In this document: positions 7,020-8,741 of the stretch, in pieces
Layout: each line of letters opens with the position of its first letter
Position numbering within the stretch: position 1 is the stretch's first letter
From: Methanobacteriota archaeon
GTDB taxonomy: Archaea > Halobacteriota > Syntropharchaeia > DAOWMC01
Reading direction: 5' to 3'
Assembly (NCBI GenBank): GCA_030643285.1
Contig: DAOWMC010000028.1
Coordinates: 1-8,741 of the forward strand
Length of the DNA stretch: 8,741 bases
Notes under the pieces: model-generated
The model's input: only the letters and a program-made list of their open reading frames with translations
What the model was told of the DNA's origin: nothing
Databases searched by the model: none
Position numbers and translations under genes: made by a program

Positions 7020-7033
7020 AAAAACTTGTTTTT
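7020..7033. repeat. Small palindrome (6-bp arms, 2-base spacer)
   Basis: The arms AAAAAC and GTTTTT flank TT. It lies between the two larger palindromes. In such A/T-rich sequence a 6-bp dyad can arise by chance. Confidence 0.4.
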
Positions 7034-7037
7034 GGAT

Positions 7038-7060
7038 TAAACCTTTTCCTAAAAGGTTTA
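7038..7060. repeat. Perfect palindrome 2 (10-bp arms, 3-base spacer)
   Basis: The arms are TAAACCTTTT and AAAAGGTTTA separated by CCT. Every arm position pairs. The centre is 7049, about 74 bases from the centre of palindrome 1, close to seven helical turns. No gene ends here on either strand, so a terminator role is unlikely. Confidence 0.7.
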
Positions 7061-7135
7061 TTTGGACGGATCTGTGTAATCTGCGGTTATAGGAGCTAAA
7101 CAGATATTATATGGGTAATTTCATACAACTATTGT

Positions 7136-7166
7136 TAATAAAGGATGGTCCAACATCCTACTATTA
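7136..7166. repeat. Interrupted hairpin AGGATG / CATCCT with outer TAATA / TATTA arms
   Basis: A perfect 6-bp inner stem (7142-7147 with 7154-7159, loop GTCCAA) is extended by a 5-bp outer stem (7136-7140 with 7162-7166) across a small internal loop. It lies about 100 bases upstream of the acyl-CoA dehydrogenase start, beyond its core promoter, so it may be an operator or chance. Confidence 0.4.
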
Positions 7167-7195
7167 GTGTATCTGTACGTATGCCAAATAAAAAA

Positions 7196-7220
7196 CTTAA
7201 ATAACAAGATTTTTAAAATA
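7196..7220 (+). promoter_or_regulatory. Candidate promoter of the acyl-CoA dehydrogenase operon
   Basis: Two TATA-like elements are present: CTTAAATAA (7196-7204) and TTTTTAAAATA (7210-7220). The first, about 50 bases before the ATG, would give a leader of roughly 25 bases that includes the GGGTG ribosome site at 7240-7244. The second would give a leader of about 10 bases. I prefer the first. Confidence 0.4.
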
Positions 7221-7250
7221 GGAACATAGATTGAAAATCGGGTGTAGATT

Positions 7251-8402
7251 ATGGATTTTGAGCTAACTGAAGAACAGAAAATGGTTAAAGATGCAGCTAG
7301 GGAATTTGCCGAAGGCGAATTTCCAGATATTGCCCAGGATTGCGATGTTAATGAAGAGTTCCCAAAGAGCGTATGGAAGAAAGCCTGTGAGCTTGGTTTG
7401 ATTGGTGTTTTTATACCAGAAGAGTATGGCGGTGCAGGACTTGGGTTCTTTGAGCATGCATTGATTGCTGAAGAGTTCTGGAGAATTGATCCTGGTGTCG
7501 GTCAGGCATTGATATCAACAACATTCGGATCTGAGTTTATAATACTTGGTGGCACGGAGGAGCAGAAGAAGAAATACCTGCCGGCATTGCCACAAGGTAA
7601 AGCAATCATGGGAGGTGCGATAACTGAGCCTGATGCTGGAAGTGATGTATCTGCGATAGCTACAACCGCTGTTAAGGATGGTGATGATTACATAATAAAT
7701 GGTAACAAGATGTTCATCACAAATGCAACACAGGCAAATTATCTTGTTACACTGTGTCTGACGAACCCTGATGAAAAAAACAGGGGAAAGAGGCATAGCG
7801 CTATCATTGTAGAAACAGATCATGATGGTTTTGAGGCAACACCGATACATGGAAAGATGGGAATACGTGCAAACCCGACTGCAGAAGTTGTCTTCAGCGA
7901 TGTTCGAGTACCTCAAGCGAACCTCATAGGCGAAGAAGGTACTGCATTTAAGCTTTTGATGCATTTCTTTGACAGAACAAGATTACACGTTGCAGCAGAA
8001 GGTGTAGGCTGTGCCCAGGGGGCGTTTGAGCAGGCACTTGAGCACGTCAAGACGAGGGTACAGTTTGGTAAGCCTCTGGCTGCAAATCAAGTTATACAGT
8101 TCAAGTTAGCAGAGATGGCAACGCAGATTGAAGCAGCAAGGGCCCTTGTATACAAAGCCGCCTGGATGGTTGACAAAGGTATAATCGATCCAAAGCAGAT
8201 ATCTATGGCCAAGTACTTTGGTGGACTTACAGGCGTTCAGGTTACAGATGCAGCTTTGCAGATGCACGGGGGCTACGGTTTCATAAACGAGTACCCGATC
8301 GAGCGGTTCTACAGATCCGCAAAGGTTGTTGAAATCTACGAGGGTGCAAAAGAAATCGAGCTTATGACGATTGGCAGGCAGATAGTTGGTAAATTAAAGT
8401 AG
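7251..8402 (+). CDS. Acyl-CoA dehydrogenase (FAD flavoprotein)
   Basis: The family oxidises acyl-CoA to trans-2-enoyl-CoA, the first step of beta-oxidation, and passes electrons to an electron-transfer partner such as ETF. Seen: 383 residues, standard for short/medium-chain members. The N-terminal helical domain starts MDFELTEEQKMV. Family signature AITEPDAGSD is at 123-132, the FAD-contact segment RVQFGKPLAANQ at 269-280, and the second signature region QMHGGYGFINEYPIERFYR at 337-355. Glu364 in IYEGAKEIE is at the catalytic-base position of short/medium-chain dehydrogenases. All key residues are present, so the enzyme should be active; chain-length preference is unknown. The start has GGGTG (7240-7244) 6 bases upstream. 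A gene for an HdrD-like Fe-S protein follows after 10 bases, suggesting an electron-transfer unit. No etfAB gene is visible in the window. Confidence 0.96.
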   Translation: MDFELTEEQKMVKDAAREFAEGEFPDIAQDCDVNEEFPKSVWKKACELGLIGVFIPEEYGGAGLGFFEHALIAEEFWRIDPGVGQALISTTFGSEFIILGGTEEQKKKYLPALPQGKAIMGGAITEPDAGSDVSAIATTAVKDGDDYIINGNKMFITNATQANYLVTLCLTNPDEKNRGKRHSAIIVETDHDGFEATPIHGKMGIRANPTAEVVFSDVRVPQANLIGEEGTAFKLLMHFFDRTRLHVAAEGVGCAQGAFEQALEHVKTRVQFGKPLAANQVIQFKLAEMATQIEAARALVYKAAWMVDKGIIDPKQISMAKYFGGLTGVQVTDAALQMHGGYGFINEYPIERFYRSAKVVEIYEGAKEIELMTIGRQIVGKLK

Positions 8403-8412
8403 AGTTGATCAG

Positions 8413-8741
8413 ATGGAGATAGAGGACGTAGCTTTTGCAGATAGATATGAGCTGTTTGGATGTATACAATGTGGAAAGTGTACAGGAGGCTGTCCTGTCT
8501 CCTTAAAATCAGATCTTAATAGCAGACTTTTGGTTAGAAGGGGGCTTTTGTCCCAGAATGATGAAGTATTGGGGGATATAGAATATATATGGGATTGTAC
8601 CACCTGTTCGACCTGTACGCTGAGGTGCCCAAAGGGAATTGAACCTTCAGAAGTTATAATCGGTATGCGTACGCTCTTAATCGAAGATGCAAGTGTCCCA
8701 AACACCATTCAGGAAGCACTTGAGAGTACATATAAGGATGG
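8413..8741 (+). CDS. HdrC/HdrD-like Fe-S oxidoreductase (N-terminal part, runs off the right edge)
   Basis: Seen: 109 complete codons from an ATG at 8413. There are two [4Fe-4S] motifs of spacing CX2CX2CX3CP: Cys17, 20, 23, 27 (CIQCGKCTGGCP) and Cys62, 65, 68, 72 (CTTCSTCTLRCP). The segment KGIEPSEVIIGMRTLLIEDA after the second motif is typical of the HdrC / HdrD / GlpC two-cluster domain. Whether cysteine-rich CCG domains follow, as in HdrD and in fused Fe-S oxidoreductases, lies outside the window, so HdrC-like and HdrD-like cannot be separated. The start is 10 bases after the acyl-CoA dehydrogenase stop with only a weak ribosome site (GTTGATC), so coupled translation is likely. By context it probably takes electrons derived from the dehydrogenase, directly or through ETF, towards a quinone or a thiol/disulfide carrier; that is inference. 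Confidence 0.85.
   Translation, partial: MEIEDVAFADRYELFGCIQCGKCTGGCPVSLKSDLNSRLLVRRGLLSQNDEVLGDIEYIWDCTTCSTCTLRCPKGIEPSEVIIGMRTLLIEDASVPNTIQEALESTYKD

Larger units (their letters stand above)
6917..7250. other. Divergent intergenic region with palindromes and promoters; possible regulatory or origin region
   Basis: 334 bases separate the divergent cdc6 and acyl-CoA dehydrogenase genes. The stretch is A+T rich and holds two related 10-bp perfect palindromes (6964-6985, 7038-7060), a smaller palindrome (7020-7033), a GC-richer hairpin (7136-7166) and TATA-like elements near both genes. A 30-codon frame at 7007-7099 is open but unsupported. Origins often lie next to cdc6 genes in archaea, but I could not find a convincing copy of the known origin recognition box, so an origin is only a possibility. 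Confidence 0.6.

Noticed and set aside
6964..7060. Palindromes as transcription terminators
   Set aside because: The flanking genes point away from each other, so no known transcript ends here.
7111..7167. 18-codon frame beginning MGNFIQ, with AGGAG at 7091-7095
   Set aside because: The purine tract is about 15 bases from the ATG, too far for a ribosome site, and the frame ends inside a hairpin; nothing supports translation.
6917..7250. Canonical archaeal origin recognition boxes next to cdc6
   Set aside because: I looked for the TTTCCA...GGAAAC...GGGG type of box on both strands and saw only scattered TTGGA-like fragments, not a convincing copy.
7515..7964. 149-codon open frame on the minus strand
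   Set aside because: It is antisense to the acyl-CoA dehydrogenase and its product is Cys/Tyr-rich without any family motif, as expected for a shadow frame.
8409..8708. 99-codon open frame on the minus strand at the right edge
   Set aside because: The opposite strand encodes a clear two-cluster ferredoxin-type protein in exact cysteine spacing, so this is its shadow.

Overview
The window reads as chromosomal DNA from an archaeon of the methanogen / Archaeoglobus / alkane-oxidiser side of the Euryarchaeota. The evidence is a set of formylmethanofuran dehydrogenase genes (fwdD, fwdB, fwdA and the start of fwdC), an archaeal Orc1/Cdc6 replication initiator, archaeal TATA-like promoter elements, and Shine-Dalgarno sequences matching the archaeal 16S tail. 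An acyl-CoA dehydrogenase followed directly by a heterodisulfide-reductase-like Fe-S protein argues against an ordinary methanogen. It suits an organism that beta-oxidises acyl-CoA and runs the C1 pathway oxidatively, such as Archaeoglobus-like or Syntrophoarchaeum-like lineages. The exact lineage is inference.

Layout. All genes from 1 to 6916 lie on the minus strand; read in the direction of transcription (right to left) they are: orc1/cdc6 (6916-5780); a PaaK-family adenylate-forming ligase (5697-4396) tightly coupled to an iron-sulfur flavoprotein (4386-3754); then, behind its own promoter, fwdD (3648-3271), fwdB (3271-1970), fwdA (1967-273) and fwdC (269 to beyond the left edge). On the plus strand are an acyl-CoA dehydrogenase (7251-8402) and, 10 bases later, a two-cluster Fe-S protein of the HdrC/HdrD type that runs off the right edge (8413-8741). 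The 334-base divergent region 6917-7250 is A+T rich and holds several near-perfect palindromes.

How the genes fit together. The Fwd complex interconverts CO2 and formyl-methanofuran, the terminal step when C1 units are oxidised. The acyl-CoA dehydrogenase and HdrD-like pair would start beta-oxidation and carry its electrons onward. The ligase could supply an acyl- or aryl-CoA, or could instead be a coenzyme F390 synthetase-type enzyme; the sequence alone does not decide. No mobile element, CRISPR array, tRNA or rRNA was seen. The enzymes belong to known families. The least explained material is the palindrome cluster between cdc6 and the acyl-CoA dehydrogenase gene, a dyad upstream of the ligase gene, and a repeated G-rich junction motif inside the fwd operon.
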